This document shows positions 30,264 to 39,191 of a stretch of 43,573 nucleotides of DNA, piece by piece; the stretch's first letter is position 1, and every line of letters starts with the position of its first letter. This DNA comes from Clostridium puniceum (GTDB lineage: Bacteria; Bacillota; Clostridia; Clostridiales; Clostridiaceae): the NCBI RefSeq assembly GCF_002006345.1, contig NZ_LZZM01000191.1, positions 1 to 43,573 on the forward strand. Direction: 5' to 3'. The notes beneath the pieces were generated by a model, which did not search any database, was not told the origin of the DNA, and saw only the letters and a program-made list of their open reading frames with translations. Made by a program: the position numbers and the translations under genes.

Positions 30264-30995
30264 TTAGTCTTCACCATCTTTTAATATTTCTTCTACTTCT
30301 TCAATACTTAATCCAGTTGCTTCTGCAATTTCATCCAATTCCTCAAAACCCATTAAATCATGCGCTAATGAAATCATAAGCTTCTTGACATTTTCTTCAA
30401 CCTTAGGTGGAAGATCTGACATTTCTGACAAGTTTTCTGTCAAATCAAAATATTCTTCTCCCTCTTCCATCTCTTCTTCTAATTCAAAGAGCCTTCTCTT
30501 CTTAGCTTTTTCCCTATCAAATTCATTAAGGTATACAAGTTTACTATTATTTACTTCTAGATCTTCATCTGAAAATACAGTTATTCCTTCTTTTTCTAAA
30601 AGATAAGCTGTTATCCCTTTTCCTTCAATTTTATTCCCAGTAAAAGTTCCATCATATACAAAATTACTTCCGCAAGAAGGACTTCCTTCTTTTAATATAG
30701 CTTTAGTAGATCCAAGCATTCTAGCAATTTTTAACGTTTCATAAGCTCCATCTAAAAATTGTTTAGTCATATCTTCGTCTTTGTTATTTATTGCTTTCCC
30801 ATCGCCATCTATAACTTGACTTGCTGGGCTATTTAATTCAACTGGATCTCTTGGTGTTTGTAGTCCCCCTAGTTGTTCAGGGCATACTAAAACAGCTTTT
30901 CCTTCTTTAAATAATTTTAAGCAACGTTCATTTGTATTGTTTTTTCCATCATATCTACAATTAACGCCACATAAACATGCACTTATTATATACAT
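30264..30995 (-). CDS. DUF523 protein with acidic C-terminal extension
   Basis: Residues 1-150 are a DUF523 domain: ISACLCGVNCRYDGKNN at the start, VLVCPEQLGGLQTPRDPVE, and LKEGSPSCGSNFVYDGTF. The conserved cysteines in these blocks suggest metal or thiol chemistry, but the function of the family is not established. Usual members end near residue 150. This one has about 90 more residues, highly charged (EEEMEEGEEYFDL) with a terminal helical segment AHDLMGFEELDEIAEATGLSIEEVEEIL that looks like a small helix-turn-helix-like bundle. GAGGTGAT precedes the ATG. It lies downstream of mutS2, separated by an intergenic repeat element. Confidence 0.82.
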   Translation of the reverse strand: MYIISACLCGVNCRYDGKNNTNERCLKLFKEGKAVLVCPEQLGGLQTPRDPVELNSPASQVIDGDGKAINNKDEDMTKQFLDGAYETLKIARMLGSTKAILKEGSPSCGSNFVYDGTFTGNKIEGKGITAYLLEKEGITVFSDEDLEVNNSKLVYLNEFDREKAKKRRLFELEEEMEEGEEYFDLTENLSEMSDLPPKVEENVKKLMISLAHDLMGFEELDEIAEATGLSIEEVEEILKDGED

Positions 30996-31013
30996 ATCAT
31001 CACCTCGTTTATT

Positions 31014-31169
31014 CAGTTAACAGTTATCAGTTAACAATTATTGAGCAAAGCCACAGGGAAAGTTCATGCTTCCAAATATAAAATTTGGACATTCATTTTT
31101 CCCACAAAATTTAAAAATAAATATACAAATTACAAAGTAATTTTCTACTTGATTGTTAACTGCTAACTG
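31014..31169. repeat. intergenic element A with 7-bp iterated inverted ends
   Basis: The left end is three tandem 7-mers, CAGTTAA CAGTTAT CAGTTAA (31014-31034). The right end is the inverse, TTAACTG CTAACTG (31156-31169), two bases from the mutS2 stop codon. CAGTTAACAAT and ATTGTTAACTG form a perfect 11-bp terminal inverted repeat. The interior has a CCAAAT/ATTTGG hairpin and no open frame. It fills nearly the whole mutS2-DUF523 gap and looks like a non-coding mobile or structured repeat. Confidence 0.65.
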
Positions 31170-31171
31170 TA

Positions 31172-33532
31172 TTAAGCCTTTAGCTCTACCATAGTAACTC
31201 CATCTCCACCTTCGCCATAAGCGCCTAATCTATATGACTTTACATGAGGATGTCTCTTAAGCATATCATTTATCGCTTTTCTAAGTACTCCTGTACCTTT
31301 ACCATGAACTACAGTTACTTCTCCTAGGTTAGCTCTATAAGCATCATCTAAATATTTATCTGCTTTATAACATGCTTCTTCTGCATCTAATCCTCTTAAA
31401 TCTACTCTTGATTCAATACTACTTAAATTAAGTTTTACTTCTCTCTTTTTTCTTACCTTTTCTGCTTTACTTGCTTGAGTTTGTCTTAAATCTTTTAGTT
31501 TAACACTTATTTTCATTATTCCAGCTTCAACTTGAACTTCACCTTTACTATCTGGCATAGAAATAACTATTACTTTTTGATTTAATGAAGGTAGAAATGC
31601 TTCCATTCCAAGAGTTACTTTACTTATAGCTTCTCCTTCATTTTCTTTCATATTATGAAGTTCTTTTTCTTGCTTTTCTAGGTTTTCTTTAAGCTTTTTA
31701 CGTTCATCTTCAAGTCTTTGCCTTCCGCCAGTTGATATACCAAGCTTTTCAAGTTCTCTCATAGCCTTTAATATATCATCAGCTTCATCTTTTGCATTTG
31801 ATATTATATCTTTTGCTTCACGTCTAGCATCCATATAAGCTTTTTCTCTAGTTTTTTCTAGCTTTTCAAGTTTCTCTTCAAACTTTTTCTTAAGTTCCTC
31901 GGCTTCATCTTTAAGTTTCTTAGCTTCTCTTGCCTCTTGTTTTGCTATAATACTTTTTTCTTGAAGCTCTCTAATTAAATTTTCAAATTGAAGATTTTCT
32001 TCTGACATATATTCTTTAGCTCTTTTTATTACACCTTCTACAAGACCTAATCTCTTAGATATTTCAAAAGCATTAGATTTTCCTGGTACACCAATCAACA
32101 ATCTATATGTTGGGCTTAGTGTTTCTATATTAAATTCAACAGATGCATTTTCAACACCTTCTGTTTTTAATGCATATGCCTTAAGTTCACTATAGTGAGT
32201 TGTTGCAATTAACTTTGCCCCTCTCTTTCTTAAGGTCTCTAAAATAGACACAGCAAGTGCTGCTCCTTCTGCTGGATCAGTCCCTGCTCCAAGTTCATCA
32301 AAAAGTACTAATGACTTATCATCTACATGTCTCATAATATTAACTGTATTAGTCATATGAGATGAAAATGTAGATAAACTTTGTTCAATACTTTGTTCAT
32401 CACCAATATCTGCAAAAATCTCTGTAAAAAATGCTATAGATGAATTATCACGAGCTGGTATTAAAAGTCCACTTAATCCCATAATATGCAGTAATCCAAC
32501 AGTTTTAATAGTAACAGTTTTACCTCCAGTATTCGGTCCTGTTATCATTAAAGTTTGGAACTCTTCACCTAAATAAACATCTGATGGCACAATTTTATCT
32601 GCATCTATTAAAGGATGCCTTCCTGATAATATGCTAAATACTCCATCTTCTCTAACTATTGGTTTTATAGCATTTAATGCAGATGCATATTTTCCTTTTG
32701 CAAATATAAAGTCAAATTCAATAAGTACTTTAAAGTTGCTTAAACATTGTTCTCCATTATCTTTAACTTTTGCTGAAAGCTCTTCTAATATTCTTTCTAT
32801 TTCAGCTTTTTCTTTTAAAACTAACTCTCTTATCTCATTATTTAAATTTACCAAACTCATAGGTTCAATAAAAAATGTAGCTCCTGTTGAACTTTGATCA
32901 TGTACAAGGCCAGGTACTTGGCTCTTGTATTCAGATTTTACAGGAATTACATATCTATCGCCTCTCATAGTATACAAATCATCTTGTAAATACTTAGAAT
33001 TACTTTTAACTATAGAACTTATTTTTTCCCTAACAGAAGAATTCTTTTCCTTAAGACTTCTTCTTATATTATATAAAGTTTGACTAGCTTTATCGCTAAT
33101 CTCCTCTTCTGATACTATAGCTTTTTCTATTGCATCTTCCAATGGTTTTATTGGAATTAGTATGTATGCTAAATCTTCAAGTCTTGGATATGCTTTTTCA
33201 GCTTCTTCTCTCTTAAAGAATTCCTTCATTGTTCTAGAAACTCTAAGCATTCCTCCAACTCGAAGTAATTGTTCTGGTGTTAAAGTACCACCTTTTTTAG
33301 CTCTTTCAATCCCTTCTTGAATATCAAAAAGACCTTCAAGAGGAGGATTACCCTTGCCAATTAGTATTTCAAGAGCTTCATTTGTTTCTTCCAGTTTATT
33401 ATTTATTTCATATACATTATCATAAGGTTCAAGTGCTTCAACCATTGCTTTTCCTACATTCGTTCGAGCATATTTTTTAATTTTATCTTTGATTTTATAA
33501 AACTCTAATATTCTTAGAGAACGTTCATTCAT
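31172..33532 (-). CDS. mutS2: MutS2 ATPase with C-terminal Smr endonuclease domain
   Basis: 786 residues, the standard length. The N-terminal core/lever helices are followed by the ABC-type ATPase with Walker A ITGPNTGGKTVTIKT, the region STFSSHMTN, and Walker B SLVLFDELGAGTDPAEG. A long coiled coil (about 510-640, rich in KLKDEAEELKKKFEEK) leads to the Smr domain, with VDLRGLDAEEA and VVHGKGTGVLRKAI. In Firmicutes MutS2 proteins split or cleave at collided ribosomes, and older work links them to suppression of recombination. There is no mismatch-binding domain as in MutS. It follows the U32 gene on the same strand; both gaps around it hold 7-mer-ended repeat elements. Confidence 0.95.
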   Translation of the reverse strand: MNERSLRILEFYKIKDKIKKYARTNVGKAMVEALEPYDNVYEINNKLEETNEALEILIGKGNPPLEGLFDIQEGIERAKKGGTLTPEQLLRVGGMLRVSRTMKEFFKREEAEKAYPRLEDLAYILIPIKPLEDAIEKAIVSEEEISDKASQTLYNIRRSLKEKNSSVREKISSIVKSNSKYLQDDLYTMRGDRYVIPVKSEYKSQVPGLVHDQSSTGATFFIEPMSLVNLNNEIRELVLKEKAEIERILEELSAKVKDNGEQCLSNFKVLIEFDFIFAKGKYASALNAIKPIVREDGVFSILSGRHPLIDADKIVPSDVYLGEEFQTLMITGPNTGGKTVTIKTVGLLHIMGLSGLLIPARDNSSIAFFTEIFADIGDEQSIEQSLSTFSSHMTNTVNIMRHVDDKSLVLFDELGAGTDPAEGAALAVSILETLRKRGAKLIATTHYSELKAYALKTEGVENASVEFNIETLSPTYRLLIGVPGKSNAFEISKRLGLVEGVIKRAKEYMSEENLQFENLIRELQEKSIIAKQEAREAKKLKDEAEELKKKFEEKLEKLEKTREKAYMDARREAKDIISNAKDEADDILKAMRELEKLGISTGGRQRLEDERKKLKENLEKQEKELHNMKENEGEAISKVTLGMEAFLPSLNQKVIVISMPDSKGEVQVEAGIMKISVKLKDLRQTQASKAEKVRKKREVKLNLSSIESRVDLRGLDAEEACYKADKYLDDAYRANLGEVTVVHGKGTGVLRKAINDMLKRHPHVKSYRLGAYGEGGDGVTMVELKA

Positions 33533-33552
33533 TTACTACACACCCCTTAAAT

Positions 33553-33795
33553 CAGTTAAAAGTCATGAGTTAAGAGTTCAGAGTTTGGAAAAATCCTTAC
33601 AGAATTTTAGATGTTTATTTCCTGGAAAATTCTGAAGAAAACTAAATATATGTAATAATATAAGTCCAAAGCCAGAATTCAAAAATCTAACTTTAATGTT
33701 TCAATTCTAAAATCTCCATATATCATTTTATATTCCGTTTTTCCAACTTTCTCTTTAAATTTTCCGCCTCACTATTCATAGTTAACTCTTAACTG
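33553..33795. repeat. intergenic element B with 7-bp iterated inverted ends
   Basis: The left end is five 7-mers in phase, CAGTTAA AAGTCAT GAGTTAA GAGTTCA GAGTTTG (33553-33587). The right end is inverse, TTAACTC TTAACTG (33782-33795), touching the stop codon of the U32 gene. The interior includes a CAGAATTTT/AAAATTCTG pair and no gene. It has the same architecture as element A on the other side of mutS2, but a different length and interior. Confidence 0.65.
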
Positions 33796-36156
33796 TTATT
33801 CAACTCCTCGTCTATAATGACCTTGAGTATATTTTTTATTTTCATTTTTTTTACCACAAGATATTTGATTTAAAATATCCTTAACTTCTTCATAGCTCTC
33901 ATCTTTAAAGTCTACCCTAAAATTGGTAATATTAAAAGTCTTTAATTCATCAACCTGTTCAATTAAATTTGTAGGTAATGAATTTAATATATAACTTCTG
34001 CAATTATTATCTGCTATAACGTTAAAGCTTTCATTCATTCTATCTATCAGCCTAAAGTTATCTTTCATACATGCACCATTACATTCCTTCTTTGAAGTTT
34101 TCCCTCCAAAGGTACTTCCTATAGGACAATATTCACTAACCATAAGTTCAGTATTACCATAAACATTAACGCCAACTTTACAATTAATATCCTTCATCAT
34201 TTCCTTTATTTCTTTCCTGTTTAGTTCTAAACTTAAACATGGAATATCTATATCTTCTGCAAAAAACTCTGCTGCTTCTTTATTGAAAATATTTAATTTA
34301 TAATCACCTATTATAAATAGTTTATCTTTATAAATTCTAATTATTCCAACATTTGATGTTATTATTCCTTTAATATAAGGTAGTAATTCATCTATAAGTT
34401 TAACAATATTATTATATTCACCTTTAATAATATTAGGTAATTTTAAGTATATATTTTTATCCTTTGAAGTCTCATATAGCTTCTTTAAATCTTCTTTATT
34501 CAAAGCATTCTTTTGTCTGCTAAAGGATATATCTAGGGCTATATTAAGAGTTTTTTCATCTTCAACTAATGCTTTTAATTGATCTTTGGTAATGCAGCTA
34601 TAAATGTATCCTAACTCCTCATTTGATTTTATCTTCTTTATTTTCAGATTTTCTTCATTTCGCACTCTTCTATATGAACTAACTTCATCTTTTAAAATCT
34701 TTTCAAATAATTCTCTTCTTAAATTATTTATAGATGCTATTCTAATAAATCCCTCATTAAATATATTAAAAAGAATTTGACTGAATTTATAAGGAATTTC
34801 TCCTGATTTCTTTAAAGCTTCTTCTACTCTTTCTCTTGTTAAGGGTGTATTCGTTGCTGCTTCAACGGTTTCACCAAAAACCTTATATTCTTTTCCATTA
34901 AATTTAGTTTTAATAACAAGCGGAGAATTTACCTTAAATTCAACTTTCCCTATTAAATCAAGCTTTCTCTTATAAGACTTAACCTCATCTTTTAACTCAT
35001 CATATAACTTTTTGTCCGACATTTTATATAATCTATAACCTTTTTTATATCCACCAGTAGGAAATAATTTAACGGTTTCACCTTTAAAAGCTTCTCTAAT
35101 CTCTTTATTATTCTTTAAAATCTTGCTTAAAGTAAATCCATCATCATAAAATCTTATTCCATCGCCTAAAGCTACATTTTCTTCTAATACAACTTCGCCG
35201 CTATTGTTTACCTGACCTATGAACACTCCTGTATTTTTGGGATAATTATAACTCATCATATCTTTCCCTACATTTTTATACAAATATGCTTTAGCAAAAC
35301 CTTCTCTATTAAATAATTGAGCTAATTCATTTCTCCCCTTATTTAAATCAAACTTTCCATTTCTTAAAAATTTATCAATAGATCTTCTATAATTACTTGT
35401 AACTCCAGCTACATATTCAGGCTTTTTCATTCTACCTTCAACCTTTAAAGATGCAGTTCCACTTTTTATAATTGCCTCTACATCATCAATTAGACATGTA
35501 TCCTTAGGACTTAAGAGATAAGCTTTTTTCTCCCCTAAAGTTTCACCTTTAATAGTATACTGCATTCTACAAGGTTGTGCACAGCGTCCTCTATTTCCGC
35601 TTCTTCCACCAATCATAGAACTCATTAAACATTGGCCTGAATAACATACACATAAAGCACCATGTACAAATATTTCTGTTTCAATACCTAAATCTTTAGA
35701 AATATACTTAATTTCCTCTAATGAAAGCTCTCTAGATAAAACAATTCTTTGAAGTCCCTTTTCTCTAAAATATAGAGCACCCTCTCCATTATGTATTGTC
35801 ATTTGAGTTGATGCATGAAGTTCAAACTTTGGATACACATCTCTAATCAAGCTTATTAAACCAACATCTTGAATTATTATAGCATCTACACCAATTTCAT
35901 AAAGATATCCTACATATTTTAGCGCTTCCTTTAATTCACTTTGTTTTAAACTAGTATTTATAGTAACATATACTTTTACATTATAACTATGTGCATAATC
36001 CACTGCTTTCATCATAGTTTCATTATCAAAATTTGAGGCATAAGCTCTTGCTGAAAACTTATTTCCCCCAAGATATATTGCATCTGCCCCGTTATTTATA
36101 GCTGCAATTAAGCTTTCCATGCTTCCTGCTGGCGCTAGTAATTCAATTTTATTCAT
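33796..36156 (-). CDS. U32 peptidase-family protein (RlhA/TrhP-like)
   Basis: 786 residues. The N-terminal U32 TIM-barrel part starts IELLAPAGSMESLIAAINNGADAIYLGG and has ELHASTQMTIHN. The Cys cluster HGALCVCYSGQC...RGRCAQPCRMQY probably binds an iron-sulfur cluster. A U32 C-terminal and DUF3656-type region follows, with another Cys group near the end (EYCPIGSTF, KKECNGACMKD). Characterised relatives (E. coli RlhA, TrhP) hydroxylate 23S rRNA or tRNA using prephenate, so RNA modification is more likely than proteolysis. It lies between the ZapA-type gene and mutS2, an order I recall from other clostridia. The ATG at 36156 follows GGAGG closely. Confidence 0.9.
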   Translation of the reverse strand: MNKIELLAPAGSMESLIAAINNGADAIYLGGNKFSARAYASNFDNETMMKAVDYAHSYNVKVYVTINTSLKQSELKEALKYVGYLYEIGVDAIIIQDVGLISLIRDVYPKFELHASTQMTIHNGEGALYFREKGLQRIVLSRELSLEEIKYISKDLGIETEIFVHGALCVCYSGQCLMSSMIGGRSGNRGRCAQPCRMQYTIKGETLGEKKAYLLSPKDTCLIDDVEAIIKSGTASLKVEGRMKKPEYVAGVTSNYRRSIDKFLRNGKFDLNKGRNELAQLFNREGFAKAYLYKNVGKDMMSYNYPKNTGVFIGQVNNSGEVVLEENVALGDGIRFYDDGFTLSKILKNNKEIREAFKGETVKLFPTGGYKKGYRLYKMSDKKLYDELKDEVKSYKRKLDLIGKVEFKVNSPLVIKTKFNGKEYKVFGETVEAATNTPLTRERVEEALKKSGEIPYKFSQILFNIFNEGFIRIASINNLRRELFEKILKDEVSSYRRVRNEENLKIKKIKSNEELGYIYSCITKDQLKALVEDEKTLNIALDISFSRQKNALNKEDLKKLYETSKDKNIYLKLPNIIKGEYNNIVKLIDELLPYIKGIITSNVGIIRIYKDKLFIIGDYKLNIFNKEAAEFFAEDIDIPCLSLELNRKEIKEMMKDINCKVGVNVYGNTELMVSEYCPIGSTFGGKTSKKECNGACMKDNFRLIDRMNESFNVIADNNCRSYILNSLPTNLIEQVDELKTFNITNFRVDFKDESYEEVKDILNQISCGKKNENKKYTQGHYRRGVE

Positions 36157-36223
36157 TTTTCCTCCTAAGTGAGAGAATCAAAATATTATATTTCATTCTT
36201 CAAAATTTGTAGTTATCCATAGT

Positions 36224-38920
36224 TTATCTTTTTTTAGCAATAGGTCCAATTTGTTCTTTTTTTATCTTTGCAACTTCTATTTCTGTATCTATTATTTTAG
36301 CTTGCAATTCAAACACCTTATGTTGGAAAGTTCTAGATTCTTGATTAAGTTTATCATTTTCACTAGATATTTCTTCTTTTTCTTTAGTTAACATCGAAAT
36401 TTTTTCTTCTAATTCATTTATAGACACTATACTATTTGCCAAATCTTTTTCTAAGCTTGTTAATGTATTATTTTTCTTACTTAATTCTTCTCTTAATTCA
36501 AATAACTCATTATTTGTATTTTCAAATTCTTGATTTATAGATTTTAAACTTCCTTCCTTAGCTTCAATTTGCCTTTTTAGATTTAAGAAAATGCCTTCTT
36601 TATCTTCCAATTCCTTTTCTAACCTTGCTACGGCTCTTTCTCTGCTTCCTAATTCTTCCTTTGTTCTTCGTAAATCATATTTTAAAGTTTCTAAAGCTTT
36701 ATTTAATCCTTCTATTTCCTCAATTTTTAGATTAATTTGCTCTTCCCTTTCAGTTTTAGATTTCACAAAGTCTTCTTTCAAGCTTTCATTATTACTTCTA
36801 GTTATAGCAATTTCCTCTTCTAATACTTCTTTTTCTCTATCTGCTTTTTCTATCTCTTTTAATAATTCAGAATTATTAGCTTTCATATTATTAATTTCAT
36901 TGTCTAAAATTTCCCGATCATTCTTTAATTTATTTATATCTTCTTCTAATACTTCTTTTTCAAATTCATGTTCTTCTATTTCCTTTAATAATTTATCATT
37001 AGTTTCCCTCATATTACTAATATCATTATTTAAGTTATCTTGCTCTGCCTTTAACTTATTAACTTCTTCCTCTAAAATGTCTTTTTCTAAAACATATTCT
37101 TCTATTTCCTTTGATAACTTATTATTAATTTCTCTCATACTGCTAATATGATTATTTAAGTTGTCTTGTTCTATCTTTAACTTATTAATTTCTTCTTCTA
37201 GGATATCTTTCCCTAAAGCATATTCCTCTATTTCCTTTAATAACTTATCATTGATTTCTTTCATATTATTAATTTCATTATTTAAATTATGTTTTTCTCC
37301 ATTTAATTTATTGATTTGTTTCTCTAAAGCAGCTTTTTCTAAAGCACATTTTTCTATTTCAGTTAACAAATCTTCATTATGAACTCTCATATTTATATTT
37401 TCACTACTTAAATTATCTTGAGCTATTTTTAATTCATTAAATTCTTCTTCTAAAGCTGCCTTATTAATTTCACATTTTTCTATTTCAGCTGATAACTGAT
37501 CATTAACATCTCTCATATTGTCAATTTCAATATTTAGCTCATCTTGTAATGTCATTAATTTGCTAATTTCAGCCTCTAAGTTTTCTTTTTCTTCACTTAA
37601 TAAACTAATTTGATTTACGTAATTTTGATTTTCTTTATTTAGACTGCTTATTTTTTCTCTGCAGGCTGTAATTTCTTTATCTGATTCTTCAAATAAATCA
37701 TTTAACTGCTTATTTAGTTCAGCCTTTTCCATATTATTTGCATCTAATTTTTTAGTCAATTCATTTACATTTTCTTTCTCAGAATTTAAATTATTACTTA
37801 TCTCTTCTTCATTTTTAATTAGTTCTTTAATTTTTATATTTAAATCTTTTTCACTTAATAACAGTGTTTCAATTTTTTTATTTAATTCTTCCTTTTCTAG
37901 ATTTAATTTATCTTCTATTTCATCGTTTTTAATTATTTCTTCTTCTAATTTTTTCTTATATTCACTAAGTTCACTATTACACTTAGAATATGACTCATTT
38001 AAATCATTTAAGCTTTTCTTACATAACTCATAATCCTTATTAATATTTTCCTTTTTAATAGTTTCAGCTTCTAATTGTAATTTTACTCTATTTAATTCAT
38101 CATAAACATTTGAATAATCTTCTTCAAAAGATACATTCTTTTCTTTTAATAATAAACTTTCATTATTTAAGGTTGTTTTAACTTCAATAAGCTTTTCAAT
38201 TTCTTTATTTAAATCTAAATTCTTAGTATTCATTTCATTTAATTGTAACGTCAGCTTTTCTTTTTCTTTATTAATATTAGTCACTTCATTGGTTAGAGCA
38301 TTTACCTTTTCATTAGATTGTTGCAGTTGATTACTTAATCTATGTTCCTTATTTTTAGCTTCATCTACCTTTTTATAAAGGAATTTATTCTTCTCCCTAA
38401 CCTCATTAATTTCTTTATTTATAGTTTGATTAATATTCTTATTTTTTTTAACTTCATCTACAATTAATTTGTTTTCATTCTTTAGCTTTTCATTTTCCAA
38501 CTTAAAATTATTAATCTCAGCCTTTAATGAATTAAAAACACTTCCTGAATTCTCATATTTTTTATTTAATTCTATTTCCTTTTTATTAAAATCTTCTTTA
38601 AGAAATTCTTTTTCTTTAAGAAGATTTTCTAGTTCTAAATTAATTTCCTCTATCTTTTTCTTTAACAAATCATTTTTATGAGCAATATTATTCTTCTCAT
38701 TAATAGCGTTATCTAAGCTTAAATCACATTCATAAAGTTCATCAGCAATATTTACAGCTGCTAAAACAGTTGCTGCTGTTGTACTAAACCCAGATTTTTT
38801 AGAAATTATTTCTTTAATTCTTCCATCAACAAAATTTGCTACCCCTTGCAAATATTTTTCATCTTTATCGCCTTTTAAGTTGTAATTCATACCATTTATA
38901 TTAACTGTTACTCTAAACAT
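36224..38920 (-). CDS. zapA: ZapA-domain protein with giant coiled-coil extension
   Basis: 898 residues starting at ATG 38920; the site GAGGTG nine bases upstream rules out the GTG at 38932. Residues 1-90 are a ZapA domain: MFRVTVNINGMNYNLKG, YLQGVANFVDGRIKEI, and AATVLAAVNIADELYECD. ZapA binds and bundles FtsZ filaments at midcell. Normal ZapA proteins have roughly 90-200 residues. Here about 790 residues of almost unbroken coiled coil follow, rich in Glu, Lys, Asn and Leu and with no Pro until IGPIAKKR at the very end. Residues about 465-716 are six 42-residue repeats (see the repeat feature). A good sigma-A promoter lies upstream, and U32 and mutS2 follow on the same strand. The frame is open and codon use matches its neighbours, so it is a real gene. 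It could also scaffold other septum or chromosome factors. Confidence 0.85.
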   Translation of the reverse strand: MFRVTVNINGMNYNLKGDKDEKYLQGVANFVDGRIKEIISKKSGFSTTAATVLAAVNIADELYECDLSLDNAINEKNNIAHKNDLLKKKIEEINLELENLLKEKEFLKEDFNKKEIELNKKYENSGSVFNSLKAEINNFKLENEKLKNENKLIVDEVKKNKNINQTINKEINEVREKNKFLYKKVDEAKNKEHRLSNQLQQSNEKVNALTNEVTNINKEKEKLTLQLNEMNTKNLDLNKEIEKLIEVKTTLNNESLLLKEKNVSFEEDYSNVYDELNRVKLQLEAETIKKENINKDYELCKKSLNDLNESYSKCNSELSEYKKKLEEEIIKNDEIEDKLNLEKEELNKKIETLLLSEKDLNIKIKELIKNEEEISNNLNSEKENVNELTKKLDANNMEKAELNKQLNDLFEESDKEITACREKISSLNKENQNYVNQISLLSEEKENLEAEISKLMTLQDELNIEIDNMRDVNDQLSAEIEKCEINKAALEEEFNELKIAQDNLSSENINMRVHNEDLLTEIEKCALEKAALEKQINKLNGEKHNLNNEINNMKEINDKLLKEIEEYALGKDILEEEINKLKIEQDNLNNHISSMREINNKLSKEIEEYVLEKDILEEEVNKLKAEQDNLNNDISNMRETNDKLLKEIEEHEFEKEVLEEDINKLKNDREILDNEINNMKANNSELLKEIEKADREKEVLEEEIAITRSNNESLKEDFVKSKTEREEQINLKIEEIEGLNKALETLKYDLRRTKEELGSRERAVARLEKELEDKEGIFLNLKRQIEAKEGSLKSINQEFENTNNELFELREELSKKNNTLTSLEKDLANSIVSINELEEKISMLTKEKEEISSENDKLNQESRTFQHKVFELQAKIIDTEIEVAKIKKEQIGPIAKKR
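36773..37528 (-). repeat. six in-frame 126-bp coding repeats in the ZapA coiled coil
   Basis: Units start at 37528, 37402, 37276, 37150, 37024 and 36898, exactly 126 bases apart. Each encodes 42 residues of the form xIxNMRxxNDxLLxEIExx, then xEKxxLEEEINKLKxxQ and DNLNN. Forty-two residues are six heptads, so the coiled-coil phase is kept across units. Units 3-5 are most alike and the first and last are more diverged, as expected from internal amplification. Confidence 0.9.
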
Positions 38921-38956
38921 ATTTAATAACACCTCTTAAAATTCTTTATTTCTTTA

Positions 38957-38985
38957 ATTATAGGGCATATTCACTAATAAAACAA
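38957..38985 (-). promoter_or_regulatory. sigma-A promoter of the ZapA-type gene
   Basis: Minus-strand TTGTTT, a 17-base spacer and a perfect TATAAT, about 37 bases upstream of the ATG at 38920. It should drive the zapA-U32-mutS2 run. Confidence 0.65.
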
Positions 38986-39084
38986 TTATGTAACCTTAAC
39001 TGAGACCCAATTTTATTCAAATTTTCAAAAAAGAAAGTAAGGTTATTTATTTTTTTCATATTTTTTTTTCGTAGTTTTCATTTT

Positions 39085-39096
39085 TTATGCTATACT
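39085..39096 (+). promoter_or_regulatory. extended -10 promoter candidate for murT
   Basis: TATGCTATACT, a TGnTATAAT-like extended -10 (hexamer at 39091-39096), about 95 bases upstream of the murT start. The -35 is poor. A second TATAAT lies at 39167-39172, nearer the start. The gap from 38986 is very T-rich and otherwise empty. Confidence 0.4.
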
Positions 39097-39191
39097 TATT
39101 TTGATTATTTTTATTGTTTAATATTTTTCGTTGTGATTAACATTCATTCATTATGTTAATCCTTCTTATAATATACAAATAAAACTAGGCG

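Noticed and set aside
36591..37382. Long + strand frames opposite the ZapA coiled coil
   Set aside because: They are Ser/Leu/Phe-rich antisense shadows of Glu/Lys/Asn-rich coiled-coil codons.
36773..37528. Regular 126-bp repeats as a CRISPR array or minisatellite outside genes
   Set aside because: The units are in frame, diverged mostly at conservative positions and encode six heptads each; there are no spacers.
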